A stretch of 34,160 bases of DNA from Pseudoflavonifractor sp. 524-17 (GTDB lineage Bacteria; Bacillota; Clostridia; Oscillospirales; Oscillospiraceae). A program made the translations under genes and the position numbers. This document shows positions 1 to 6,491 of the stretch, in pieces; within the stretch, counting starts at the first letter, position 1; every line of letters starts with the position of its first letter. The stretch spans positions 1 through 34,160 of the forward strand of contig NZ_QWEK01000039.1 in assembly GCF_009935845.1 (NCBI RefSeq), in the 5' to 3' direction. A model generated the notes under the pieces. It was not told the origin of the DNA, did no database searches, and saw only the letters and a program-made list of their open reading frames with translations.

Positions 1-53
1 CCTTCCTTGCGATATTCTATTGCTCGTTCTCTGTATTTTATTGGATAACTCAT
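1..53 (-). CDS. IS630-family transposase, N-terminal fragment (cut by window edge)
   Basis: Only the first 17 codons are present, reading MSYPIKYRERAIEYRKE. This resembles the opening helix of the helix-turn-helix domain of IS630-type transposases, which begin with M-[SA]-Y-x-x-[KD]-[YF]-R and are followed by helices that bind the terminal repeats. The gene points out of the window. It lies about 40 bp inside the probable element border that interrupts the histidine kinase. The family call rests on a short stretch, so another HTH transposase family is possible. Confidence 0.5.
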   Translation of the reverse strand, partial: MSYPIKYRERAIEYRKE

Positions 54-92
54 ATCTCCATTATACTACTTCGATTTGTGCTTTTTCAAGTA
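1..92 (-). mobile_element. End of an IS630-like insertion sequence (runs off the window)
   Basis: The kinase reading frame at 61-162 stops looking like a kinase near position 90, next to a TA dinucleotide at 91-92. A transposase-like start codon follows at 53 on the minus strand. IS630/Tc1-type elements insert at TA, so I place the left end of the element here. The far end lies outside the window, so neither the inverted repeat nor the TA duplication can be confirmed. Confidence 0.5.
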
Positions 93-162
93 CTATCACT
101 ATAATCAACATCAGGCCCAAAGTATAGAGAAATGTTTTAGGGAAAATCTTTAATTTTTTCAT
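61..162 (-). pseudogene. Sensor histidine kinase, N-terminal stub interrupted by an insertion
   Basis: The ATG overlaps the response regulator stop (ATGA), the usual coupling in OmpR-type two-component operons. The first 24 residues, [20 protein letters not shown] and on, are a basic N-terminus followed by a first transmembrane helix, as in membrane histidine kinases. After about codon 24 the frame runs into the IS-like sequence and stops at 61-63. The dimerisation, H-box and ATPase domains are all missing from the window. The kinase is therefore dead unless the rest lies beyond the element and is somehow expressed. Confidence 0.6.
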
Positions 163-824
163 TGGCTGTCCTCAAGTTTATATCCGATCCCTTTGACCGT
201 TTTAATACAGTCCAGGTGTAACTTCTTTCGCAGGTTCTTGATGTAGGTATCAACCAGCCGGTCAAGCACATAGGAGTTATCGCCTCATACACCATCCAGA
301 ATTTGTGTTCGGGATAGCACCAGCCCTTGATGCTCAACCAGCAATTTCAGCAGATCAAGTTCTTTTGCGGTGACTTCCAATTCTCCGCTGGCATCATGGG
401 CGGAATAGCCGGAGAAATTGACAGTCAGATCGCCGTATGTCCATACGTCTACCTTTTCAGCCGGATTGCTCCGGCGCAACAGAGCGGTGATCCGCTTTCC
501 CAGGATGACCATAGAAAACGGCTTTGTCATGTAGTCATCGGCCTGCCCGTCAAAGCTGGCGGCTTGGGTTTGTTCGTCCTCCATAGCCGTGAGCATGAGT
601 ACCGGAACTTGGCTCGTTTTGCGGATGGAATTTAGGACGGCCAGCCCTGTGATGGTGGGCAACATAATATCCAGCACAACAAGATCAATTTTATTTTCAG
701 AAAACAGGGTTATTGCTTCGTCACCATCAAAAGCGGAGATTGTGTGGTGTCCAGCGTCTTGCAGATATTCACAGACGGCCTCGTTGGTATCAATATCATC
801 CTCAACGATTAGTAAAGTTGCCAT
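159..824 (-). pseudogene. OmpR/PhoB-family response regulator with an in-frame UGA
   Basis: The start at 824 follows a strong Shine-Dalgarno (GAAGGAGGTGCGCC). The receiver domain covers about residues 1-120, with the acidic pair (VEDD), the phospho-acceptor Asp in LVVLDIMLP and the Lys in MTKPFS. A winged-helix DNA-binding domain follows. At 285-287 a TGA replaces the conserved Trp after QILDGV. The same frame then continues for 41 codons ([20 protein letters not shown] and on) to a proper stop at 159, next to the kinase start. This looks like a TGG-to-TGA nonsense mutation that removes the recognition helix and wing. A truncated receiver could still be made. The partner kinase is also broken. 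Confidence 0.85.
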
Positions 825-927
825 TGGCGCACCTCCTTCGGCATAGTGTAACATGGCAATGTGGAGAGAGTATGGAATTTTCTATCTTTTTCAAATTATC
901 GGCATCAAAATATTGGCGGTTAAGCCA

Positions 928-960
928 GCAGCGGCCCAGGCATTATCCCCAGGCCGCTGC
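928..960. terminator. GC-rich hairpin between two broken genes
   Basis: GCAGCGGCC (928-936) pairs perfectly with GGCCGCTGC (952-960) across a 15-nt loop. On the plus strand it is followed by CGATTTTTATT, so it resembles an intrinsic terminator. It lies between the response regulator and the decayed gene at 967-1260, both on the minus strand, and probably insulates them. Confidence 0.5.
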
Positions 961-966
961 CGATTT

Positions 967-1260
967 TTATTGCAGCTTCTCCAAAAACATCTGCCGCTGT
1001 GCAGTGATCCGCTCCTGTTCAGCCTTGGTGATTTCCCCACTGGCGGTGATCGCTTTGTGTTCCAGATACCCGGTGAAGCAGTCCAGAAGCACATCCCGCA
1101 TGATCTCCGGTGTAGCGCACAGTTCCTCGCCTGCCCAGGTGTTGGCTCTGGAATCCCATTCCAGCACTGTGTAGCCGTGAGAGGTCATGACTATTTCATA
1201 TCGGATGTCCTCGGTAAGCTAGTCCTTGAAAACCTCCATCACTTTCTCAAAGGTCAGCAC
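967..1260 (-). pseudogene. Mobile-element-associated hypothetical protein with an in-frame UAG
   Basis: Reading from a GTG at 1260, the frame gives VLTFEKVMEVFKD, a TAG at 1219-1221, then LTEDIRYEIVMTSHGYTVLE and 63 further codons to the stop at 967. The sequence before and after the TAG reads as one small soluble protein of about 96 residues. I recall similar proteins from clostridial conjugative or mobilisable elements but cannot name a function. The missing residue is probably Tyr (TAC or TAT to TAG). An internal ATG at 1188 could give a 73-residue product. It lies 13 nt after the TnpV-like gene and reads the same way, so the two were probably cotranscribed. Confidence 0.55.
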
Positions 1261-1273
1261 CAGCCCCGCCCCC

Positions 1274-1558
1274 TCAAGCATAAACCAGATCGGCCAGGAT
1301 GATCTCGTCAGCTCGTGCCCAGCAGTAATTGACCAGACCTACCCACGCCATCTGGTCACGGGCTTTCAATTCCTCGGTCACGCCAGCGGCTTTCATCAAC
1401 TGCGGCAGGAGCGTGTCCACGCGTTGCTCCGCCATCCGCTCGATGCCCTTCAGATGATCGGCCAGCTTGCCGCTGTTCACCAGCACCATCCACAGTCCGG
1501 GCTTATACTCCCGGAGGTAGTCGCGCCGAAGAGGGCGGTATCCGTAAGACAGTCGCAA
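1274..1558 (-). pseudogene. tnpV: TnpV-like transposon protein, N-terminally truncated
   Basis: The 94-codon frame has the layout of TnpV proteins of Tn4451/Tn4453-type mobilisable transposons: a YLREYKPGLW stretch, a helical middle, then VTEELKARDQMAWVGLVNYC and a C-terminal segment ending LVYA. The function of TnpV in those elements is not established. Family members are usually about 115-125 residues. This copy has no ATG, and the frame opens with TTG just after an in-frame TGA (1565-1567), so its N-terminus appears lost. A large serine recombinase remnant of the kind that mobilises such elements lies at 5248-6123, which suggests both are debris of one Tn4451-like element. Confidence 0.65.
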
Positions 1559-1598
1559 GAAAAATCAATAAATGGCAGACTGTCAGACAGAATTGGGA

Positions 1599-1647
1599 AA
1601 AGCAGATGCACCAGCTTCTATATGCGGGCATCTGCTTTGCTTTTTAT
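1599..1647. terminator. Intrinsic-terminator-like hairpin
   Basis: AAAGCAGATGC (1599-1609) pairs perfectly with GCATCTGCTTT (1628-1638), followed by GCTTTTTATT on the plus strand. No gene is seen upstream on that strand. On the minus strand a shorter T-run follows the stem, so it may serve either direction. Confidence 0.5.
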
Positions 1648-1710
1648 TCCTTAGCGTATTTGACAAGGGCATAATAACACGACACTTAAAGAATGGAGCC
1701 AACCTACACG

Positions 1711-1750
1711 AAACCGCCACTATTGGGGAAACTCAAAGCGGCGGTTTTTT
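1711..1750 (+). terminator. Intrinsic-terminator-like hairpin with T-run
   Basis: AAACCGCC (1711-1718) pairs with GGCGGTTT (1740-1747), and the T-run continues after the stem. It lies in the gene-free stretch 1559-2487. Together with the hairpin at 1599 it marks the edge between the transposon debris and the palindrome-bounded element. Confidence 0.5.
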
Positions 1751-1858
1751 CTGTGATATGGCCGGGGCCCACTGGGGGCCACCCTGTTTTGGTTATCAAA
1801 GCGGCCCCCAGCAGACCCCGGCCATTCCACCCGAAAAGACAAATTATCTCCATAGCAA

Positions 1859-1881
1859 CTTTGAGACAAAATGTCCCAAAG
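1859..1881 (+). repeat. Palindrome copy A
   Basis: Copy A of the repeated near-palindrome with core TTTGRGACA-AAA-TGTCCCAAAGC. The left arm has one change (GAG for GGG). It is in direct orientation with copy D (5190) and inverted relative to copies B (2277) and C (4361). Confidence 0.8.
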
Positions 1882-1912
1882 CTATCGTTGTCCCCGCGCA
1901 TTTTTGCATAGT

Positions 1913-2072
1913 GGCTCTGGTGGTATATCCCCCGTCGCCGCCTACTATTGAGCACAGGCGGGAGTGGGCAGTCAAGGATGCGTAGCACCGCCGCTTGCGG
2001 CGGCTTGCCCTTGACGGTCTGCCCCGGCTGTGCTATCCCTCCGGCGCGGCGGGGGATATATCCTCCAGAGCC
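1913..2072. other. 160-nt nested hairpin (candidate structured RNA or cruciform)
   Basis: Four nested stems share one axis. The outer stem pairs 1913-1938 with 2046-2072, about 25 pairs with one mismatch and one bulge. AGCACAG (1951-1957) pairs with CTGTGCT (2028-2034). GGGCAG and GTCAAGG (1966-1977) pair with CCTTGAC and CTGCCC (2009-2024). The apex is CCGCCGC-TT-GCGGCGG (1988-2003). Such agreement between two arms is not expected in protein-coding or unconstrained DNA. Which strand is transcribed, if either, cannot be told from the sequence. Confidence 0.75.
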
Positions 2073-2073
2073 G

Positions 2074-2101
2074 CCCCCTTTCCCATGAATGGGAAAGGGG
2101 G
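2074..2101. other. Perfect 13 bp hairpin
   Basis: CCCCCTTTCCCAT (2074-2086) pairs without mismatch with ATGGGAAAGGGGG (2089-2101) across a 2-nt gap. It directly follows the nested hairpin inside the palindrome-bounded element and has no T-run suited to a terminator. Confidence 0.65.
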
Positions 2102-2276
2102 GGATAGGGGTGAACGCGCTGTAAAAATCGCTTATTTTCCACGGCTGGACTGTTAGCATTTAGGCGTTTGAAAGCCGCTTGTATTAAGGGTTTCCGGGCG
2201 TGTTTGGCAAGGGGGTGGTATGTTTATATGTTCTGCGCCCTATTCGTTCCACAAATGCTAACATTGAGGGTTCCTG

Positions 2277-2299
2277 CTTTGGGACATTTTATCTCAAAG
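2277..2299 (-). repeat. Palindrome copy B
   Basis: Copy B, inverted relative to copy A and carrying almost the same arm change. It forms the right end of the 441 bp element and lies about 190 bp upstream of the sigma factor start. Confidence 0.75.
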
Positions 2300-2487
2300 A
2301 TAGAGGTTACCTCATATTCAGTCGTAAAGAAAAATGGGAACAAGTGCATGATATATTGATAGTAAGCGAAATAGGTGTAAAATAAATCAAGGCAGATGTT
2401 CTCAAAAAGCTCCAGAAAAATTTCAGTGTTTTTTCATTTTTTAACGTACTATATATGACCGGTCAATCAACACAGGAGGTGAAGTTT

Positions 2488-3054
2488 TTGAATGATGAAA
2501 AAATAATAACAGCCATCAAAAATCGAAACGAAGCAGCGATTACCGAGACAATCACAAAGTATTCTAAGCTGTTATGGTCGGTGGCAGAGGCAGTTTTGAG
2601 CCATATCGGGTCAGTTCAAGATGTGGAGGAATGTGTTGCTGATACATTCATCTACGTATGGGAACATCCGGAAAGATTCGATCACCAGCGGGGAAAACTG
2701 AAAACCTGGCTGTCTATCGTTGCCCGCACACAGGCTGTGAACCGATATCGGGAAATTACAAAGCGCAATACACTCCCTCTGGAAGATACAGACTTTATCG
2801 ACCAGCTCAGTGTTGTGGATGCCGTTCTGGAGGCGGAGACACGCAAAGCCTTGCTCGCGGCAGTCAACGCTCTTGGTGAACCGGATCGTGAAATTTTGAT
2901 TCGCCGGTATTGCTACAATCAAAAGCCCAAAGAAATCGCGCTGGCGCTGGATATGAGTGTGAAACAAATCGACAACCGGCTGTACCAAACAAAACGGAGA
3001 TTGCGTGAGATGCTTACGCGCTCAGAAGGAGGACAATATGAGTTCTTTCAGTAA
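2488..3054 (+). CDS. ECF-type RNA polymerase sigma factor
   Basis: This protein directs RNA polymerase core to a small set of promoters. Sigma region 2 spans roughly residues 10-85: EDVEECVADTF-like helices, VWEHPERFD, then the KLKTWLSIVARTQAVNRYRE motif typical of ECF factors. Sigma region 4 (about 125-180) shows LGEPDREILIRRYCYNQKPK and an HTH ending in KRRLREML. I chose TTG at 2488 because AGGAGGT lies 7 nt upstream. An ATG at 2455 is in frame but has no ribosome-binding site and would add 11 residues. The last 17 bases overlap the start of the next gene, a membrane protein that is its likely regulator. The pair lies between palindrome copies B and C. Its target regulon is unknown. Confidence 0.85.
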   Translation: MNDEKIITAIKNRNEAAITETITKYSKLLWSVAEAVLSHIGSVQDVEECVADTFIYVWEHPERFDHQRGKLKTWLSIVARTQAVNRYREITKRNTLPLEDTDFIDQLSVVDAVLEAETRKALLAAVNALGEPDREILIRRYCYNQKPKEIALALDMSVKQIDNRLYQTKRRLREMLTRSEGGQYEFFQ

Positions 3055-4282
3055 AACAAATTTGCAGAACATAAAAGATATTTTCGAGGAAAAAACCGGC
3101 GCTGAATTGGTATCCCGCCGCCGTCCTATCGGAGTCTCTGTGCTTATGGCGGCTGTGATGGTGTGTTGCCTCACAACGACTGCCTTTGCGGTCAGCCTGT
3201 TTTCTTCTTTGGACGGAGATGATTTGAGCCTTTCCGCCACCTATGAGGGGAATGGCCTCGTATCCATTCAAGTAGAAAACCGATCAAATAAAAATCTGAG
3301 TTTCCAGCCGCAGTTGAGACTGATGCAATGGTCTACCGCCGAAGAAATCGTTCCAACCTCTGGCGAGACTGTATTCAGCGGCACTGAGTTCGGAGCGCAT
3401 ACCAGCGGCGTGATGACGGTGGATCTCTCCCAAGCGTACAACATGGATGTGCTGGAACAGCCGCTCACCGATGACCATTATTATTTCGTGCTGACGAACA
3501 ACAATTTTGTGTTTGGACAGGACTGGATGTGTTCTGTTTCTTTTGCGGAGCCAATCAAAACGGTGGTAGAGACGCCGCTCCCCATTCCTGCTGCCGAGGC
3601 CGACAGAGAACTGGCTGCACAAATTATGGAGGAACTGCGGCCTTATTTTGAAACCTATCCTGCCAATATCGACGAGCGGAGAGAGGCCGCGGGCAGTTAC
3701 CTTCAGAAATGCCAAGAACTGTTGACCACACTGGATCGGGATGTAGTCCCCGCAGTAGAGGCTCCCCTGGCGATTGACGGGCTAAACCCGGAGGTTATCT
3801 TTGATGGGACTGCTCCTCTGGAGACACAACACTGGCTGACCGGTCTGCACTGGCGCAGCCTTGATGGCTATGGCATCCCGGTTGGCTCTACCGAAGGCGA
3901 AAGAGCCTTGGTTTTGAGCGCGTATGTTCCCCAGCACAAAGGAGAGGTTGATGGCGGCGTAGATATCCCCCTGCTTTACTTCCTTACCTACAATGTGAAG
4001 GACATTCAAAGTCCAGAGGATATTGCCTTTATCCACGGACAGCTCATGACTTTTGGTGAACTGGAGCAGTACAAAGTATATGAAGATGAGCAGTATGTCT
4101 GCTACGAGGTGACTGACCTGTTTTACACAAATCTCCGCCAGCATACGGAGAGCATGGTCAGCCAGCGGAGCGACATCTACTTTGATGAACAGATTTGGAG
4201 GCGCGTGGAGAATATCTATAACTACTACAAGGACAGGGATGTCTTGAACAGCCGTTTTTACTACAATCTTCCCACTGAATAA
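3038..4282 (+). CDS. Single-pass membrane protein, probable anti-sigma factor
   Basis: The ATG at 3038 follows AGAAGGAGGACAAT inside the 3' end of the sigma gene, so the two are translationally coupled. Of 414 residues, about 33 basic N-terminal ones should lie in the cytoplasm. One transmembrane helix follows (about 34-54, PIGVSVLMAAVMVCCLTTTA), then a large extracytoplasmic part. Residues around 65-170 look like a beta-rich domain, and the C-terminal half carries many aromatic and acidic residues. No zinc-binding anti-sigma (H-x3-C-x2-C) motif is visible. The cotranscribed single-pass topology is the usual arrangement for anti-sigma factors, so the role comes from context. I do not recognise the outer domain, which might sense a surface or envelope signal. 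Confidence 0.7.
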   Translation: MSSFSKTNLQNIKDIFEEKTGAELVSRRRPIGVSVLMAAVMVCCLTTTAFAVSLFSSLDGDDLSLSATYEGNGLVSIQVENRSNKNLSFQPQLRLMQWSTAEEIVPTSGETVFSGTEFGAHTSGVMTVDLSQAYNMDVLEQPLTDDHYYFVLTNNNFVFGQDWMCSVSFAEPIKTVVETPLPIPAAEADRELAAQIMEELRPYFETYPANIDERREAAGSYLQKCQELLTTLDRDVVPAVEAPLAIDGLNPEVIFDGTAPLETQHWLTGLHWRSLDGYGIPVGSTEGERALVLSAYVPQHKGEVDGGVDIPLLYFLTYNVKDIQSPEDIAFIHGQLMTFGELEQYKVYEDEQYVCYEVTDLFYTNLRQHTESMVSQRSDIYFDEQIWRRVENIYNYYKDRDVLNSRFYYNLPTE

Positions 4283-4351
4283 TGATGGAATAGACATCCA
4301 GTTCCCTCCGTTATTTTCAGTAGCCGCTATCGTTAATAAGTACGAATAAAT

Positions 4352-4392
4352 TTCCCTCAGCTTTGGGACATTTTGTCCCAAAGCTGAGGGAA
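4352..4392 (-). repeat. Palindrome copy C, extended to a perfect 41 bp inverted repeat
   Basis: The shared core at 4361-4383 is extended by TTCCCTCAG on the left and its complement on the right. The result is two 19-nt arms with no mismatch around a 3-nt centre. It lies 69 bp after the anti-sigma-like gene and ends exactly where the -35 box of the vanZ promoter begins. It could be a terminator stem without a U-run, an operator or an element end. Confidence 0.85.
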
Positions 4393-4421
4393 TAGACAGC
4401 GATATAAAAGTATGCTATACT
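4393..4421 (+). promoter_or_regulatory. Sigma-A-type promoter for vanZ-like gene
   Basis: TAGACA (4393-4398), a 17-nt spacer and TATACT (4416-4421). The -35 box touches the right end of palindrome C, so a protein bound there would probably affect this promoter. Confidence 0.6.
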
Positions 4422-4466
4422 TGATTTCCAAGCAAATAGATAAATCAGAAGTTTGTGGAGGGACAT

Positions 4467-5156
4467 ATGTTTCTTGTAATATATAATTCATTTAGAATGG
4501 AAATGAACTCCGGCACAATTTTAGGTTACTTTTTGCAAGCTGTACCGATTACGATTGTTGTTGGGATTTTGTATGCAGTTTGCAGATTAGTATTCTTAAA
4601 GCAAAGGAACGGCAATATTGCATGGATGTCAGAAACGATGCGGTTGCTGTTTGTGTGTTATCTGACCGGACTGTGCAGCCTTGTTATCCTGCCAATAGGT
4701 TTTTGGCTGGACATTTTTGATGGTATTTTTTTCGGCTGGTGGGAAGAAATGGTGCCGCTTTTTAAGCTCGGTGAGATTAACTTGATACCTACTATCGTGA
4801 AGTGTCTAAGTGGTGAATACTCTCTCGGCAGTTGGGTAAAAGAGATGATTATCGGCAATGTTTTGATGTTTATACCATTTGGTTTTTTCCTCCCATTTGT
4901 CACCGAAAAGCTGAACAGCAAGAATATTTTTGCAATGGCCGCAGCAGTCCCGATTATCGTAGAACTGTTCCAGCTTATTCTCGGCAGAAGTTTCGATATT
5001 GATGACTTGATTTGTAACTTTCTGGGAATTATAATTGGCTTCTTTATTGCTGTCGGGATAAAAGCAATCAGAAGAACCACTTCAAAACAAGTCACCCCTC
5101 TTTTCTGTCCGCTTTTCTGGTGGTATATGAGAGGGCAACACTGGGGCCGGAAATAG
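4467..5156 (+). CDS. VanZ-family membrane protein
   Basis: The protein has 229 residues and about five to six transmembrane helices. The VanZ-type core includes LPIGFWLDIF, the loop KLGEINLIPT, GNVLMFIPFGFFLPF, a later VELFQLILGRSFDIDDLICN and LGIIIGFF. In this family the N-x-L-x-F-x-P-x-G and D-I-D-D motifs are the hallmark. VanZ gives low-level teicoplanin resistance in enterococci by an unknown mechanism, and most relatives are uncharacterised. ATG at 4467 is preferred (GGAGGGACAT); a GTG at 4455 is in frame. The last 16 or so residues (CPLFWWYMRGQHWGRK) are encoded by DNA resembling part of the 441 bp element and may not be native. The gene lies between inverted palindrome copies C and D. 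Confidence 0.85.
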   Translation: MFLVIYNSFRMEMNSGTILGYFLQAVPITIVVGILYAVCRLVFLKQRNGNIAWMSETMRLLFVCYLTGLCSLVILPIGFWLDIFDGIFFGWWEEMVPLFKLGEINLIPTIVKCLSGEYSLGSWVKEMIIGNVLMFIPFGFFLPFVTEKLNSKNIFAMAAAVPIIVELFQLILGRSFDIDDLICNFLGIIIGFFIAVGIKAIRRTTSKQVTPLFCPLFWWYMRGQHWGRK

Positions 5157-5189
5157 TCGGGACGTATTTCCTACATAGTCCAAATGAAG

Positions 5190-5210
5190 TTTGGGACAAA
5201 ATGTCCCAAA
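5190..5210 (+). repeat. Palindrome copy D
   Basis: Perfect inverted repeat of TTTGGGACA and TGTCCCAAA around AAA. It is 33 bp after the vanZ stop and just before the serine recombinase remnant, in inverted orientation to copy C. Confidence 0.85.
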
Positions 5211-5213
5211 GCC

Positions 5214-5246
5214 GGGGCGGTATTTTTCACAGTGCCGCCCCCTTTT
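5214..5246 (+). terminator. Probable terminator after vanZ
   Basis: GGGGCGG (5214-5220) pairs with CCGCCCC (5235-5241), followed by CTTTTC. It is directly downstream of palindrome D. Confidence 0.5.
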
Positions 5247-5247
5247 C

Positions 5248-6123
5248 ATGCCTAGCGGCATCCCTCCCGCTATCAAAAAATTTTCCGAATTGATGTATGA
5301 AATGTATGCGGAACCCGAAACCTCCTACGGCGATATTACCCGGTATTTCACCGAGAATGAAATTCAAGTGTACGGGAAAACGCTGAAACGGGGATTTGTG
5401 GCGCAGCTCCTGCGGAACCCGGTTTACGTCCAGGCCGACATGGATATTTACGAACACTTCAAGGCACAGGGCGCGAAAATCGAAAGCCCCCCGGAATTGT
5501 TCACGGGCGATTATAGCTGTTACTTATACCAGGGCCGGGAGGGGGAGGAGAATATTCTTGTTATCGCTCCCCACAAGGGCCGTATCCCCTCGGCGCTCTG
5601 GCTGAACGTCCAGCACAAGCTATCCCAAAATACCACGTTCCAGAATGGCCGGAAATGTCACAATACATGGCTGGCGGGGAAAATCAAGTGTGGGTGCTGC
5701 GGATATGCATTAGTAGGTCTGAACGCCGCAAACGGGGTGACGTACATGAGATGCAGATAGCGCGTGGAAAACAAAAGCTGTCCGGGGCCCGGAACGCTGA
5801 CACGGCAGGAACTGGAAAAACCGGTGTATGATGAAATGGTAAAGAAGATGCGGGAATTTCAGACGCTGAGGAGCGGCAAGGCGGAGGGGTACAATCCAAA
5901 ACTCACCGCCGCCCGCGCCAAACTCGCCAAAATCGAAAGCGAGATTGAAAAGCTGATTGACACACTGACCGGGGCAAACCCTCTCTTGTTGCAATATGCA
6001 AATAGCCGGATTGAAGAATTGGACACAGAACGGCAAAAGCAGTTAAAGCTGGTGGCCGACCTCACCGCTAATTCTGTTTCAACCTCTCAGCTTGATAGCA
6101 TATCGGGCTATCTGGAAAATCTA
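5248..6123 (+). pseudogene. Large serine recombinase remnant (recombinase and zinc-ribbon domains only)
   Basis: This is the middle and C-terminal part of a large serine recombinase of the TnpX kind, which excises and inserts mobilisable elements. A recombinase domain (SYGDITRYF, RGFVAQLLRNPVYVQADMD) is followed by the zinc ribbon (IKCGCCGYALVGLNAANG, then RCR and NKSCPGPGTL) and a long coiled coil (AKLAKIESEIEKLIDTLTGA). The whole N-terminal catalytic domain with its active-site serine is missing. A TAG at 5758-5760 interrupts the zinc ribbon, most simply CAG to TAG. Similarity ends at SISGYLEN, where the antitoxin promoter region begins, so the tail is also lost. The protein cannot be active. 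Confidence 0.85.
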
Positions 6124-6217
6124 AAAATTTTTACTTCGCATTATACCATTGTCAAAGACGTTTTACTATGTTTGATAACGGTCACTACTTTATCCTTTTG
6201 GGAAACCTCGTCAAATA

Positions 6218-6247
6218 TTGACATTTCAGCGGTCGGTGTAGTACAAT
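6218..6247 (+). promoter_or_regulatory. Promoter of the antitoxin-toxin pair
   Basis: TTGACA (6218-6223), an 18-nt spacer and TACAAT (6242-6247), about 20 bp upstream of the antitoxin start. Autoregulation by the antitoxin is usual for the family, but no operator was identified. Confidence 0.7.
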
Positions 6248-6269
6248 AGCATTACAAGGGGGTGGCCTT

Positions 6270-6491
6270 ATGTCCATGGACGCTACATTGCAGGTTCGTA
6301 TGGATGGTCAAATCAAAAATAACGTCGAAGAACTTTACCGTAATCTTGGCACATCTTTTGCTGAAGCTGTCCGCATTTTCGCACAGCAGAGTCTTTTGGC
6401 GGGTGGGATGCCCTTCCGTTCCACCCTCAAATCTTGGGAGGAACTTACTGAAACAGATGAACGGTTGAAGGTAAAATTCCGTCATGAATAA
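6270..6491 (+). CDS. RelB/DinJ-family antitoxin
   Basis: A 73-residue protein with the ribbon-helix-helix start of RelB/DinJ antitoxins (ATLQVRMDGQIKNNVEELYR, then LGTSFAEAVRIFAQQSLLAGGMPF), followed by a short acidic C-terminal part that would wrap the toxin. The start has a good Shine-Dalgarno (AAGGGGGTGG). It normally binds its own operator as a dimer and neutralises a RelE/YafQ-type ribosome-dependent nuclease. The toxin ATG overlaps the antitoxin end by 8 nt. The antitoxin frame is intact while the toxin is frameshifted, the expected direction of decay because the reverse would be lethal. Confidence 0.85.
   Translation: MSMDATLQVRMDGQIKNNVEELYRNLGTSFAEAVRIFAQQSLLAGGMPFRSTLKSWEELTETDERLKVKFRHE

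Larger units (their letters stand above)
1859..2299. repeat. 441 bp non-coding element with matching 23 bp ends and strong internal hairpins
   Basis: The two ends (1859-1881 and 2277-2299) are reverse complements of each other at 22 of 23 positions, including an arm mismatch (GAGAC/TCTC) shared by both. Between them lie a 160-nt nested hairpin, a second perfect hairpin and no convincing reading frame. Terminal inverted repeats with a structured non-coding interior suggest a MITE-like element or a mobile structured RNA. No flanking target duplication is evident. It occupies most of the gene-free interval 1559-2487. From 2300 to 2470 the sequence is AT-rich upstream DNA of the sigma factor gene. 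Confidence 0.55.

Noticed and set aside
2168-2385. Short plus-strand frames upstream of the sigma factor
   Set aside because: They cross palindrome B, lack ribosome-binding sites and have no coding character.
285-5760. Alternative genetic code with stop codons read as amino acids
   Set aside because: Both UGA and UAG occur inside decayed genes, while the intact genes of the window all end normally at UAA, UAG or UGA. Independent nonsense mutations explain it better.
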